Of a stretch of 64,000 bases of DNA, positions 17,370 through 26,589 are shown one piece after another (within the stretch, counting starts at the first letter, position 1; every line of letters starts with the position of its first letter). A program made the translations under genes and the position numbers. The notes beneath the pieces were generated by a model. That model did no database searches. It was not told the DNA's origin and saw only the letters and a program-made list of their open reading frames with translations. The stretch lies in assembly GCF_005048855.1 (NCBI RefSeq), contig NZ_SUME01000005.1:186001-250000 (forward strand), given 5' to 3'. This DNA is from Sphingobacterium olei (GTDB taxonomy: Bacteria; Bacteroidota; Bacteroidia; Sphingobacteriales; Sphingobacteriaceae).

Positions 17370-18473
17370 ATGAAAATAGTAGAGATCATTCATGCTTTGA
17401 ATCCAGGGGGCGCAGAACGTCTATTAGTAGATTTAAGTAATAGATTTGTGCAGGATGAGGATACAGAAGTTTTTGTTATCGCTTTAAAAAATAGAGATCC
17501 TCGAAATGAAAATTTTTATGTTGGAGAACTATCGAGAAAAATTCATTTTATACCGATGGGATTTGGAGATGGAGTGAATCTTAGCTATCCTTTAAAAATT
17601 TATAAAGTTCTTCAAAAGATTAAACCAGATGTTGTTCATATTCATTGTGTTTTTAAATATTTGATTTTACCAATTATTATGAAACGTAACTGCAAATATG
17701 TAATCACTCTTCATAACAAAGCGGAAGAGGGGTTTCCTGGCTTTCAGAAACACGTACTGTATTTTCTTTTAAGGAAGAAGCTGATTAATATAGTTACTAT
17801 TTCGGACACGAATCAAGAATCGCTTAGAAATTATTTAAATCAAAATAATGATGTTTTGATTTATAACGGCAGAAAGCAGCCTGAAAAGACTGCGAGTTAT
17901 CCTGATATTGAAAAATTCTTTTTACAGATCAGAACAACATCAAAAACAATTATTTTACTTGCAATAGCCAAGTGTTCCGTTCAAAAGAATTTAGGTTTGT
18001 TGATCTCTTCTATTAATGCTTTGAATAATGAAAAGGAACTTAATTTAGATTTTAAGCTACTTATCTTAGGAGATGGATATCACGATTCCGAACTCGGATT
18101 GGAATTGTTGACATTCGCAAGTGATTCTATTATTTTTTTAGGTCCCAAAAATAATGTTGCAGACTATTTTTATTTGTGTGATGCTTTCTGTCTATCTTCT
18201 CTTTTTGAAGGAATGCCGATCACACTTATAGAAGCTTTGGCCTGTGAATGCATCACAATTAGTACACCGGTCAGTGGAATTATTGATATAATTCACGATG
18301 GGAAAACAGGCTTTATATCTCCTGATTTTTCGGAGGAGAATTATAAGAAGACGTTATTATGTTTTATTGAAAAACGACGTGAAGTAAATAAGAGTGAATT
18401 GAAAGAGATGTTTTTAAAATATTATTCTATAGATAAGTGTGCGGAAGCCTATTATAGGCTTTTTGTTTCGTAG
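17370..18473 (+). CDS. GT4-family glycosyltransferase
   Basis: A 367-residue GT-B fold enzyme. The N-terminal domain opens with MKIVEIIHALNPGGAERLLVDLS, whose glycine-rich loop is typical of GT4 acceptor-binding domains. The C-terminal domain carries LLAIAKCSVQKNLGLLI, LLILGDGYHD and FCLSSLFEGMPITLIEALAC, the E-x7-E nucleotide-sugar binding motif. It is 38 bases after the preceding GT2 gene. A retaining sugar transfer during repeat-unit assembly is expected; donor and linkage are unknown. Confidence 0.9.
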   Translation: MKIVEIIHALNPGGAERLLVDLSNRFVQDEDTEVFVIALKNRDPRNENFYVGELSRKIHFIPMGFGDGVNLSYPLKIYKVLQKIKPDVVHIHCVFKYLILPIIMKRNCKYVITLHNKAEEGFPGFQKHVLYFLLRKKLINIVTISDTNQESLRNYLNQNNDVLIYNGRKQPEKTASYPDIEKFFLQIRTTSKTIILLAIAKCSVQKNLGLLISSINALNNEKELNLDFKLLILGDGYHDSELGLELLTFASDSIIFLGPKNNVADYFYLCDAFCLSSLFEGMPITLIEALACECITISTPVSGIIDIIHDGKTGFISPDFSEENYKKTLLCFIEKRREVNKSELKEMFLKYYSIDKCAEAYYRLFVS

Positions 18474-18507
18474 CAAAATTCTAGCATATGAATGTTATAT
18501 TTATTAT

Positions 18508-19578
18508 ATGAGATCACAGATATTAATTTTAGTCAAAAACTTAACTAGTGGAGGAGCTGAAAAGCAGTCTGTTTTATTGGCAAAAGCACTAGATAGTTTA
18601 TATGATATACATTATGTCATTTTAAATGCTGATTATCAGGAACCTAAATACTTGAAATTACTTGGTGAGAATCCGTCAATAATAGTTGTAGCTTTTAGGG
18701 GGAGTTTATTCTCCAGGTTTTATCAGTTAGTTCAATATTTAAAAAAAAATAGAATAGAAATCATATTTAGTTACCTAACAGCTGCCAATTTTTTTGCTAT
18801 TGTTTCTGCTCGATTCACTGGTATAAAAAGAGTGTATACGGGAATCCGTAATGCCTACTTACCTCCCTTTAAGGCATTTGTAGATCGTTTCCTTTGTAAC
18901 AGAATGGCTTCCGGCTCCATATTGAATTGTTATTCGGGAGAAAAATACTTCACCCAACATGGTTTTGACATAAATAAAATGTTGGTTATCCCGAATTGTT
19001 TTGAAAAGATAGCTAATTATAAAGAGAAAAGAAGAGATAAGGAAACGGTCGATATCATCAGTGTTGGTCGCTTTGTCGAGCAAAAGGATTATTTCACGGC
19101 ATTGAATGTAATAAATCTTCTTAGACTCTCTTTTCCTAATATCCGATATCATATTGTCGGGTATGGCGAGATGGAAGGACCTATTAGGAGTAAAATCCAA
19201 GAATTAGGTATAGACACCAGTGTCGAGATATACATAAATCCAAATAATATAACGGAGTTGTTGAACAATGCTGATATATATATGTCAACTTCTCTTTTTG
19301 AAGGAACTAGTAACTCCATAATGGAAGCAATGAATGCTGATTTGCCTATTGTGGCTACAGATGTTGGCGATAATTATCAACTGATAAGACACAATAAAAC
19401 AGGCTTTTTAACTGCTGTTAAAGATGTGGAATCTCTTTCGTCTTATTTGATGACATTAATTGCCAATGAAGACTTGCGAATATTAATGGGGCAAAATAGT
19501 AAAATACGTTTGAAGGAAAATTATTCCGTAGATCGGTTTAGAGAAAGATACCAACAGTTAATTGAAGAAAAATTATGA
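18508..19578 (+). CDS. GT4-family glycosyltransferase
   Basis: A GT-B glycosyltransferase of about 356 residues. The frame is open from 18439, but I choose the ATG at 18508 because the family start (ILILVKNLTSGGAEKQSVLLAKAL) follows at once and the earlier codons overlap the upstream gene. The C-terminal domain shows IISVGRFVEQKDYFTAL, YHIVGYGEMEG and MSTSLFEGTSNSIMEAMNADLPIVATDVG with the donor-binding Glu pair. Its stop overlaps the next start by four bases. The donor is unknown. Confidence 0.88.
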   Translation: MRSQILILVKNLTSGGAEKQSVLLAKALDSLYDIHYVILNADYQEPKYLKLLGENPSIIVVAFRGSLFSRFYQLVQYLKKNRIEIIFSYLTAANFFAIVSARFTGIKRVYTGIRNAYLPPFKAFVDRFLCNRMASGSILNCYSGEKYFTQHGFDINKMLVIPNCFEKIANYKEKRRDKETVDIISVGRFVEQKDYFTALNVINLLRLSFPNIRYHIVGYGEMEGPIRSKIQELGIDTSVEIYINPNNITELLNNADIYMSTSLFEGTSNSIMEAMNADLPIVATDVGDNYQLIRHNKTGFLTAVKDVESLSSYLMTLIANEDLRILMGQNSKIRLKENYSVDRFRERYQQLIEEKL

Positions 19579-20675
19579 AGGTAATTGTTATAGGGACGAG
19601 AGGAATACCAAATATTTTAGGAGGAGTAGAAACCCATTGTGAGGAACTGTATCCTTATTTGGCTCATGATTCGAATCACGAGATTACCGTGATAGGTCGA
19701 TCTTGCTATGTAAAGAATGGCAAGTTGCAAAATTTTAAAGGGGTTAAATTAAAGACTGTTTATGCGCCTAAAAATAAGGCTTTTGAAGCGATAGTACATT
19801 CTCTCCTGTCGGTATTTTATGCAGCAATCAAACGGCCTGATGTCGTGCATATTCATGCTGTTGGGCCCAATTTGGTCACGCCTATAGGAAGATTGTTAGG
19901 ACTTAATGTTGTCATGACTCATCATGGACCTGATTATGAAAGAATAAAATGGGGTAAGATGGCTAAGCTTTTTCTTAAGACTGGAGAATGGGCTGGGGTA
20001 AAATTCGCTAACAAAGTTATTGTCATCTCAGAAGAAATAAAAAAAAGTATTGTAGAAAAGTACGGACGAGATGATGCCGTAGTTATTCCTAATGGTGTTT
20101 CTATCGCTGAGAGACCAGCCTACGAAAAGGACGTTTTAGAAAGGTATGGAATCTATCAATACAAATATATTTTTACTTTGGGAAGATTTGTTCCAGAGAA
20201 AGGGTTCGATTATTTAATTAGAGCCTTTCAAAAGTCTGAAGTAAATGGAGCGTATAAACTTGTTATTGCGGGTGATGCTGATCACGAGTCAGAGTACTCA
20301 AAATCGTTGAAGAGCCAAGCAAGGGATGCAGGGGTAGTATTAACTGGCTTTATAAAAGGTGAAGAACTATCGCAATTGTTTGCTAATTGTGGTTTATTTG
20401 TTTTACCTTCTTTTTATGAAGGTTTACCAATTTCATTGTTGGAGGCTATGTCATATAATCTGCCAATCTTGGCCTCTGATATACCGGCAAACACACAAGT
20501 ACCAATACCGGAACATTCTTTTTTCCCTGTAGGAAATGAGGAGGCACTTGCTCAAAAACTTAACAAATACTTTGCTAATAAGGTACCTAATAATCCGATT
20601 TATTATAATTTGGATAATTATGATTGGAAAAATATTGCAGCAAATACTAATGATGTATATAAATCCATTGTGTAG
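19575..20675 (+). CDS. GT4-family glycosyltransferase (GVETH-type N-terminus)
   Basis: A 366-residue GT-B enzyme whose N-terminus VIGTRGIPNILGGVETHCEEL is the signature of a GT4 subgroup found in many EPS and O-antigen clusters. VHIHAVGPN and MTHHGPDYER follow. The donor domain has IFTLGRFVPEKGFDYLI, LVIAGDADHES and FVLPSFYEGLPISLLEAMSYNLPILASD. It overlaps the previous gene by four bases and is the last of the AT-rich core genes. The 140 bases after it hold no gene I can see and probably separate the core from the nucleotide-sugar genes. The donor is unknown. Confidence 0.9.
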   Translation: MKVIVIGTRGIPNILGGVETHCEELYPYLAHDSNHEITVIGRSCYVKNGKLQNFKGVKLKTVYAPKNKAFEAIVHSLLSVFYAAIKRPDVVHIHAVGPNLVTPIGRLLGLNVVMTHHGPDYERIKWGKMAKLFLKTGEWAGVKFANKVIVISEEIKKSIVEKYGRDDAVVIPNGVSIAERPAYEKDVLERYGIYQYKYIFTLGRFVPEKGFDYLIRAFQKSEVNGAYKLVIAGDADHESEYSKSLKSQARDAGVVLTGFIKGEELSQLFANCGLFVLPSFYEGLPISLLEAMSYNLPILASDIPANTQVPIPEHSFFPVGNEEALAQKLNKYFANKVPNNPIYYNLDNYDWKNIAANTNDVYKSIV

Positions 20676-20815
20676 AAACTCTTAGCTATTTCGTTAACTG
20701 TGTATATAGAAAAAGGGGTTTAGTTATAACCTAAGCCTCCAATTATAGAAATAAAGACGGAAACGGATTGTATTGTAGGTGTTTATTGGCTATTTGATAA
20801 ATATATGATATTATT

Positions 20816-22198
20816 ATGAAATCTATTAAAAAAATCACCTGTATAGGAGCAGGCTACGTTGGCGGCCCGACGATGTCTGTTATCGCCCAGAAGAACCCAA
20901 ATGTAGAGGTTACCGTCGTAGATGTGAATACCGCACGTATTGCCGGATGGAACGATGAAAATCTGGATAACTTACCGGTATACGAGCCGGGTCTGGACGG
21001 CGTTGTCGGAGAAGCCCGTGGGCGCAACCTGTTTTTCTCAACTGACGTAGATAAAGCGATAGATGAAGCCGATATGATCTTTATCTCGGTGAATACGCCC
21101 ACCAAAACCTATGGTAAGGGCAAGGGACAGGCAGCAGATTTGAAATATATCGAACTTTGTGCCCGCCAGATAGCGGCTGTTGCCAAGTCGGATAAGATCG
21201 TGGTAGAAAAATCAACATTGCCGGTTCGTACAGCAGAAGCATTAAAAAGTATATTAGATAATACGGGAAACGGGGTTAACTTCCATATCCTATCCAATCC
21301 CGAGTTTTTGGCAGAGGGTACAGCCGTTACGGATCTGCACAATCCGGACCGTGTACTGATCGGAGGAGAGAACGCTGAGGCCATAGAAGCACTGGTGCAG
21401 GTTTACGAAGCCTGGGTTCCACGTGAACGCATCCTGACCACGAATCTCTGGTCGTCCGAACTGTCCAAACTCGTTGCCAATGCCTTCCTGGCACAGCGAG
21501 TATCATCGATCAATGCGATTTCCGAACTGTGTGAAGTAACGGGGGCGAACGTCGACGAGGTATCCCGTGCTATCGGTCACGATTCACGTATCGGTGCAAA
21601 ATTCCTTAAAGCTTCGGTCGGCTTTGGTGGATCCTGCTTTCAGAAAGATATCCTGAACCTGGTGTACATCGCACGTTCTTATAACCTGACGGCTGTTGCG
21701 GATTACTGGGAACAGGTCATCATCCTGAACGACCACCAAAAAGTACGTTTTGCAGAGAATATCATCAAGACTTTATATAATACCGTAAATGGTAAAAATA
21801 TTGCTTTCCTGGGCTGGGCGTTTAAGAAAGACACCAACGACACACGCGAATCCGCAGCGATCTATGTAGCCGATCATCTGCTGGATGAAGAAGCTAATGT
21901 GATTGTCTATGACCCTAAGGTTCCTGCAGAGCAGATCTATAAAGATCTGGATTACTTAGGTACACGGTCTCCCGAAGAAAACCGGAGACTTGTCAGGGTA
22001 GTGAACGATCCATACGAGGCACTTTCAGGTGCACATGCCGCAGCGGTTTTAACGGAATGGGACGAATTCAAGGATTACGACTGGGCGAAGATCAAGGAAA
22101 CGATGAAGAGGCCTTCCTTTGTCTTTGACGGAAGGAAACTATTGGGCCGTACAGAGCTGGAAGAACTTGGGTTTATATATTACGCAATAGGGGAGTAA
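20816..22198 (+). CDS. ugd: UDP-glucose 6-dehydrogenase
   Basis: A 460-residue enzyme oxidising UDP-glucose to UDP-glucuronate with two NAD+. The Rossmann motif is GAGYVG (11-16), with [59 protein letters not shown] and the catalytic cysteine in GFGGSC (Cys274). The length and the K-G-x-G insertion resemble the larger, eukaryote-like subgroup rather than the short bacterial type. The base composition is clearly less AT-rich than in the glycosyltransferases upstream. With the epimerase that follows it would supply UDP-glucuronate and UDP-galacturonate for an acidic polysaccharide. Confidence 0.95.
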   Translation: MKSIKKITCIGAGYVGGPTMSVIAQKNPNVEVTVVDVNTARIAGWNDENLDNLPVYEPGLDGVVGEARGRNLFFSTDVDKAIDEADMIFISVNTPTKTYGKGKGQAADLKYIELCARQIAAVAKSDKIVVEKSTLPVRTAEALKSILDNTGNGVNFHILSNPEFLAEGTAVTDLHNPDRVLIGGENAEAIEALVQVYEAWVPRERILTTNLWSSELSKLVANAFLAQRVSSINAISELCEVTGANVDEVSRAIGHDSRIGAKFLKASVGFGGSCFQKDILNLVYIARSYNLTAVADYWEQVIILNDHQKVRFAENIIKTLYNTVNGKNIAFLGWAFKKDTNDTRESAAIYVADHLLDEEANVIVYDPKVPAEQIYKDLDYLGTRSPEENRRLVRVVNDPYEALSGAHAAAVLTEWDEFKDYDWAKIKETMKRPSFVFDGRKLLGRTELEELGFIYYAIGE

Positions 22199-22287
22199 AC
22201 AGAGGTTAGGAGTTAGAGATTAAACTTTGAGACAGATGACGAAGAGCGAGTATGCACAGCAGGAATTTGTACCTAAACAATAAGAGG

Positions 22288-23316
22288 ATGAACTACAAAA
22301 AAATATTGGTTACGGGAGCTGCAGGTTTTATCGGCTTCCATCTCAGTAAGAAACTGCTTGATCAGGGCATTGATGTCGTGGGCATAGACAATATCAATGA
22401 CTATTATGATATCAACCTGAAGTATGCCCGGCTTGAGGAGTTAGAGGTTAGGAGAGCGGAAGCAGAGAACTGGAACCAGGAAGCTGGCTCTGACAGATAC
22501 CCTACTTTTAAGTTTGTACGTATGAATCTGGAAGATCGCAAAGGACTGCCCGAACTTTTCGAGCAGGAAAAATTCGATGCAGTGATCAATCTTGCGGCAC
22601 AGGCGGGTGTACGCTATAGCCTGGAGAATCCCATGGCCTATGTCGACAGCAACCTTGTCGGTTTTGTCAATATCCTGGAAGCATGCCGTCACCATAAGAT
22701 AGGGCATCTGCTGTATGCATCCAGTTCATCCGTTTACGGAGAAAACGGAAAAGTACCCTTTTCAGAAGACGATCGCGTTGACTATCCTGTTAGCCTGTAT
22801 GCCGCGACCAAGAAATCCAATGAGCTGATGGCGCATACGTACAGCCACCTGTACCAGATTCCAACATCGGGGCTTCGATTCTTTACGGTATACGGCCCCT
22901 GGGGCAGACCGGATATGGCACCAATCCTGTTTGCTTCTGCCATCAAGGAGGGCCGTTCGATCAACGTGTTTAACAATGGAGAGATGAGTCGTGATTTTAC
23001 CTATATTGATGATATCGTCAACGGGATTATCATTACCTTAAACAACCCACCAAAACAAGAACAGGAACGGCCCCTATATCAGGTATTCAATATCGGTAAC
23101 GGTTCACCGGTTTCCCTGATGGAATTTATCGGAACAATGGAACAGCATTTGGGCAAGATAGCCGACAAGAACATGCTGCCGATGCAACCCGGAGATGTAC
23201 CCCGTACTTGGGCAGATAAAAAACACCTGACGGCACTGGGTTATCAGAGTACAACACCGATTCAGGAAGGGGTGAAGAGGTTTGTGGAATGGTATAACAC
23301 CTATTCTCACGGATAA
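22288..23316 (+). CDS. NAD-dependent epimerase, UDP-glucuronate 4-epimerase-like
   Basis: About 342 residues of an extended SDR. The frame opens at 22252, but the ATG at 22288 starts directly at MNYKKILVTGAAGFIG, so I prefer it. The cofactor motif is GAAGFIG (10-16); the active site is YAATK with Tyr171 and Lys175; LRFFTVYGPWGRPDMAP and the early NDYYD segment (IDNINDYYDINLK) are typical of UDP-glucuronate 4-epimerases. It would make UDP-galacturonate from the product of the dehydrogenase 89 bases upstream. Other UDP-hexose specificities cannot be excluded. Confidence 0.88.
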   Translation: MNYKKILVTGAAGFIGFHLSKKLLDQGIDVVGIDNINDYYDINLKYARLEELEVRRAEAENWNQEAGSDRYPTFKFVRMNLEDRKGLPELFEQEKFDAVINLAAQAGVRYSLENPMAYVDSNLVGFVNILEACRHHKIGHLLYASSSSVYGENGKVPFSEDDRVDYPVSLYAATKKSNELMAHTYSHLYQIPTSGLRFFTVYGPWGRPDMAPILFASAIKEGRSINVFNNGEMSRDFTYIDDIVNGIIITLNNPPKQEQERPLYQVFNIGNGSPVSLMEFIGTMEQHLGKIADKNMLPMQPGDVPRTWADKKHLTALGYQSTTPIQEGVKRFVEWYNTYSHG

Positions 23317-23378
23317 CATTTGCCATTTAATGGCTGTCGAGCTTATTGTCTATAATTTATAACTTTTGACTTTGTAAA

Positions 23379-23837
23379 ATGAAAATTGGAATCACATTCT
23401 CTGCCTTTGACCTGTTACATGCCGGTCACATTAAAATGCTTGAAGAAGCGAAATCACAGTGTGATTATTTAATCTGTGGTTTGCAAACTGACCCCACGCT
23501 GGATCGTCCAGAAAAGAATAAACCCGTGCAGACGGTGGTCGAACGCTATATTCAGCTGAAAGGATGCAAGCATGTAGACGAGATTGTACCCTATGCTACT
23601 GAGCAGGATCTGGAAGATATCCTACGCTCGTATAAACTGGATGTACGCATCGTGGGGGATGAGTATATGAGTAAAAATTTTACCGGACGACAATACTGTG
23701 AAGAAAAGGGAATCGAACTTTATTTCAACGGAAGGGATCACCGCTTTTCGAGCTCCGGATTGCGTAAGACAGTAGCGGAGAAAGAGGAATCAAACGGGAA
23801 TTCACAAAATAACAAACCAAGCGTAGCGAGCTCCTAG
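23379..23837 (+). CDS. Cytidylyltransferase-like nucleotidyltransferase (TagD/glycerol-3-phosphate type)
   Basis: A 152-residue nucleotidyltransferase with the HAGH motif (14-17), DPTLDRPEKNKPVQTVVERY and a C-terminal RFSSSGLRK segment matching the family's second signature. It would activate a small phosphorylated alcohol such as glycerol-3-phosphate, or a related compound, with CTP, which could decorate the polysaccharide. The last 20 residues are polar and probably disordered. It ends the plus-strand run and is followed by two hairpins. The substrate is inferred from family resemblance only. Confidence 0.85.
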   Translation: MKIGITFSAFDLLHAGHIKMLEEAKSQCDYLICGLQTDPTLDRPEKNKPVQTVVERYIQLKGCKHVDEIVPYATEQDLEDILRSYKLDVRIVGDEYMSKNFTGRQYCEEKGIELYFNGRDHRFSSSGLRKTVAEKEESNGNSQNNKPSVASS

Positions 23838-23899
23838 ATAGCATAGAGCATTGATCAGATATTTAATAGTAGTCTGATACACGATAAGAAAATAACTGA

Positions 23900-23988
23900 C
23901 TTCGTCATTATTGAATGATGAAGCCTAAAGGCTTATTGTACAGGAGTGGATAAAATGAGTTTACATGTAAGATTTTATATGTAAACTC
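23900..23988 (+). terminator. Double hairpin between convergent genes
   Basis: Two inverted repeats lie between the convergent cytidylyltransferase and Wzi-like genes. The first has arms CTTCGTCATT and AATGATGAAG (23900-23923, 4-base loop). The second has arms GAGTTTACAT and ATGTAAACTC (23957-23988), perfectly paired over ten bases. They are well placed to end transcription from both sides, though the T-runs are modest. Confidence 0.6.
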
Positions 23989-24022
23989 GTAAAGAAAAAT
24001 AATGTTTCATTTACGCATTATT

Positions 24023-25558
24023 CTAAAAAGTTTTATGTAGTCGCACTGACATACCGAGACTATTCTCTAGCAATTTACCTTGATCTAATGCTACTGTACC
24101 TCCAATAAATAAGCGTTTGGATATTAGGCGTTCACCTTGCACAATTGCGGAGAACTGGTTGACCTTTTTGAAAATACCATAAATGGGTGGAAATCGCGTT
24201 TGTCCCAAAGAACCGCCGTATTCACTTGTGCTGAAGGTGCCATAATGCATTGCATAAGTTAGTTTGGTTAGGAAGTCCCATCGCTGTATATGCCCAGAAA
24301 GACCAACATGACTAGCTACTACTCGATTACTAATAAAAAATTCATTATGGTAGGCAATTTGTCCTTCGCGAACTGTATTTTTCGCTGCTATTAAGGGGTT
24401 TCCAATATTTTTGTTTTTATATGACCAACCTTCAACATAGAAAAAATTATTATAATAATCCTCATCACCGGATTTGGTCGATTTAGACCAGGGATAACCC
24501 GCTTGATCTTTAGAGTAGAAAAACTCGACTAAAAGTTTCTGCCAATCCCAAACGCGATCGCTACTTTTATATAGATTGTTTGTTAGCGTAATCCCATTTA
24601 AGCCATCTTTGATATTTGCCAGTTTGGATAACGCGCCAACATCGTAGAAGTTTTGACGGTAAACCAAGACATTAACCGAACCGAAATTATACGATCCACC
24701 GATATCGAGAGATCCTTGATGGTTTCCTATTTTGGAGCGGGGTATGCCGTTGCTTTCGTTTCCATAAGCTTTTCCTGAGGCTACATGCCAGAGTGTTTGG
24801 AATGTGTTGAGTTCGTAAGCACTGCCATAGGCTTTCTTCTCACTGCCCCATTGTGCCTGATGATTAAAACCTCCATAAAGAGTTAATTTCCAATGCGGTT
24901 TACCTAGGCGTCCATAAACTGATTTCTGGTGGAGCAGGGTATGTAGTTGGTTGTCTGATTTTATTAGAAATTCATCAGGGTTTATTTCGTATTTCCCCAT
25001 ATACCCATTCGCAAAATTACCTTTAAAAGAGAACAGTCCGCCAAACCAAGGAAGACGATAATATTCCGGGATGCTGATATCTAATTTAGGTACACCCAGT
25101 GCATTTCCCGATACCGCAAAATTTCCCGAGCTCAGTAAGGTGTCACCGTTCAATCCCATGACGTCTTTACTGCGACCGGCCTTCACTTCAAACATCGCAT
25201 AGCGCACCTTTGCATGGGCGTCGATGAGCTGTACGTTGACATCTTTACCAACATTTGCTCGTGCTTCCAGCCCATATCCCCAGTCCCATAGAGATTCGGT
25301 ATCGGTCTTCCGGCCCTGCCATTCACCAGGCTGTCGATAGGTTTTGTTTGCCCTAATAACGAAGCTCCCCGATCCACCATCCAATGGAACGGAACCATAC
25401 TGGTTGGAGCGCATCCAAAATGGAACGACACCGTTACTAGTATAGCCCCCGTGTAATTCGAGTTCGAAATTCGTGTTTTTTTTGTGTTGTGCTTGGCTAA
25501 ATTGCATCGTTGATGCACATAGCAATACAAGCGAGAGTAGGGAAAGGTTAATGTTCAT
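24023..25558 (-). CDS. Capsule assembly Wzi-family outer-membrane protein
   Basis: A 511-residue protein with a signal peptide (MNINLSLLSLVLLCAS to about AQA) and a barrel-like mature part: alternating strands, many Tyr, Trp and Gly, and a C-terminal LGMSVRLHKTF strand. Features I associate with the Bacteroidota Wzi group are the early FELELHGGYTSNGVVPFWMRSNQYG, IDAHAKVRYAMFEVKAGRSKDVMG and the late RVVASHVGLSGHIQRWDFLTKLTY. Wzi holds capsule at the cell surface, which fits the neighbouring locus, though it lies on the other strand and must have its own promoter upstream of 25558. Confidence 0.85.
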   Translation of the reverse strand: MNINLSLLSLVLLCASTMQFSQAQHKKNTNFELELHGGYTSNGVVPFWMRSNQYGSVPLDGGSGSFVIRANKTYRQPGEWQGRKTDTESLWDWGYGLEARANVGKDVNVQLIDAHAKVRYAMFEVKAGRSKDVMGLNGDTLLSSGNFAVSGNALGVPKLDISIPEYYRLPWFGGLFSFKGNFANGYMGKYEINPDEFLIKSDNQLHTLLHQKSVYGRLGKPHWKLTLYGGFNHQAQWGSEKKAYGSAYELNTFQTLWHVASGKAYGNESNGIPRSKIGNHQGSLDIGGSYNFGSVNVLVYRQNFYDVGALSKLANIKDGLNGITLTNNLYKSSDRVWDWQKLLVEFFYSKDQAGYPWSKSTKSGDEDYYNNFFYVEGWSYKNKNIGNPLIAAKNTVREGQIAYHNEFFISNRVVASHVGLSGHIQRWDFLTKLTYAMHYGTFSTSEYGGSLGQTRFPPIYGIFKKVNQFSAIVQGERLISKRLFIGGTVALDQGKLLENSLGMSVRLHKTF

Positions 25559-25613
25559 TAGGCAATGTTTTCACTGCTTAAAGTTACTGTTTTTTTGTAG
25601 TAATGTGAGATGA

Positions 25614-26168
25614 ATGGAAGGAAATTTTAAAGGAATTGTGAAGCTTTTTTTGGTAAGAAGGGGCCTTCCGGTAATATCCTTAACCGTCAGGGAGGTTTCC
25701 TCAGGCTTGAAGGATACTTTCTTAGCGCTGGATGATGTTTCCTCAGGCTTGAAGGATACTTTCTTAGCGCTGGATGATGTTTCCTCAGGCTTGAAGGATA
25801 CTTTCTTAGCGCTGGATGATGTTTCCTTAGGCTTGAAGGATACTTTCTTAGCGCTGGATGATGTTTCCTTAGGCTTCGAGGATACCTTCTTAGCGCTGGA
25901 TGATGTTTCCTTAGGCTTGAAGGATACTTTCTTAGAGCTGGATGATGTTTCCTTAGGCTTGAAGGATACTTTCTTAGCGCTGGATGATGTTTCCTTAGGC
26001 TTGAAGGATACTTTCTTAGCGCTGGATAATGTATCCTTAGGCTTCGAGGATACCTTCTTAGCACTGGATGATGTATCCCTACGCATCAAGGATACCTTCT
26101 TAGCACTGGATGATGTATCCTTAGGCTTCAAGAATACTTTCTTAACGCTGGATGAAGTACCTTCCTAA
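25614..26168 (+). CDS. Doubtful ORF across the 42-bp tandem repeat
   Basis: A 184-codon plus-strand ORF with an ATG start; after about 27 unique residues it consists of 14-residue units of the form SLGLKDTFLALDDV. The opposite strand is also open (25571-26131, TTG start), with Lys/Ser/Thr-rich units KPKETSSSAKKVSF, and a second minus frame (25687-26064) is open too. Substitutions between units do not clearly favour one frame: one change is silent on plus and conservative on minus, but several alter residues in both. I cannot tell which strand, if any, is translated. The plus ORF is listed because it has a normal ATG. Confidence 0.25.
   Translation: MEGNFKGIVKLFLVRRGLPVISLTVREVSSGLKDTFLALDDVSSGLKDTFLALDDVSSGLKDTFLALDDVSLGLKDTFLALDDVSLGFEDTFLALDDVSLGLKDTFLELDDVSLGLKDTFLALDDVSLGLKDTFLALDNVSLGFEDTFLALDDVSLRIKDTFLALDDVSLGFKNTFLTLDEVPS
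25695..26156. repeat. Tandem repeat, 11 units of 42 bp
   Basis: Eleven consecutive units of exactly 42 bases each, all in phase and without insertions or deletions, starting at GTTTCCTCAGGC (25695) and ending GCTGGATGAA (26156). Units differ by point changes only (for example TTGAAG versus TTCGAG, GCGCTGG versus GCACTGG), and variants near the 3' end diverge most. The unit length, a multiple of three, keeps several frames open. A lone 14-base match to the unit (CTTCTTAGCACTGG) occurs at 26967-26980, about 800 bases beyond the array. Confidence 0.97.
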
Positions 26169-26172
26169 AACC

Positions 26173-26535
26173 CTACCGTACCCTCAAACTCACAACATCG
26201 CTCCAGTCTCCAGTTCCGTAGCTGTTTATAGCACGTACCTTAATGAAAACTGTTGATCGGGACGGTATATCCTTAAGCACGTTATTCCGAGATCGGGTAG
26301 TAAAAAGTGAATGCTCCCACTGAAGTTCTGGCGAATGGGGTTCAACTTCATCATCTGATGTCCATACCGCATACTTGCACTCATAGGTCAGATCTCTGCC
26401 CAACGGATTGAAGTCGAAACGGACTTCGTCGAATAGCTGCCCATCGGAAAGCCGACCGCCGGTAGGTGCCCCGGGAACTGTTCCCTTCTTCCTTCCTGTA
26501 AATACGGGAAACCCCGATGTATATAGGATAGACAT
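26173..26535 (-). CDS. FN3-like domain protein, probably truncated
   Basis: A 120-residue ORF whose residues about 20-120 resemble one fibronectin type III domain: VPGAPTGG at the start, a Tyr-rich middle strand (LTYECKYAVWTSD), and an end with FIKVRAINSYGTGDWSDVVSLRV, the usual F/G strand pattern. Related Bacteroidota proteins, as I know them, are around 200 residues with a conserved N-terminal half. Here the N-terminus is short and lacks a signal peptide, and a TAG lies three codons upstream of the ATG, so this may be the remnant of a longer gene. It ends 16 bases from the 42-bp repeat array. Confidence 0.5.
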   Translation of the reverse strand: MSILYTSGFPVFTGRKKGTVPGAPTGGRLSDGQLFDEVRFDFNPLGRDLTYECKYAVWTSDDEVEPHSPELQWEHSLFTTRSRNNVLKDIPSRSTVFIKVRAINSYGTGDWSDVVSLRVR

Positions 26536-26589
26536 GGCACGCTATCTCTATGCTGACCGAAGCCTCCTAATACACGTATGTAGCTCATA

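Noticed and set aside
25695..26156. CRISPR array
   Set aside because: Units are directly adjacent with no unique spacers, and no cas genes are present.
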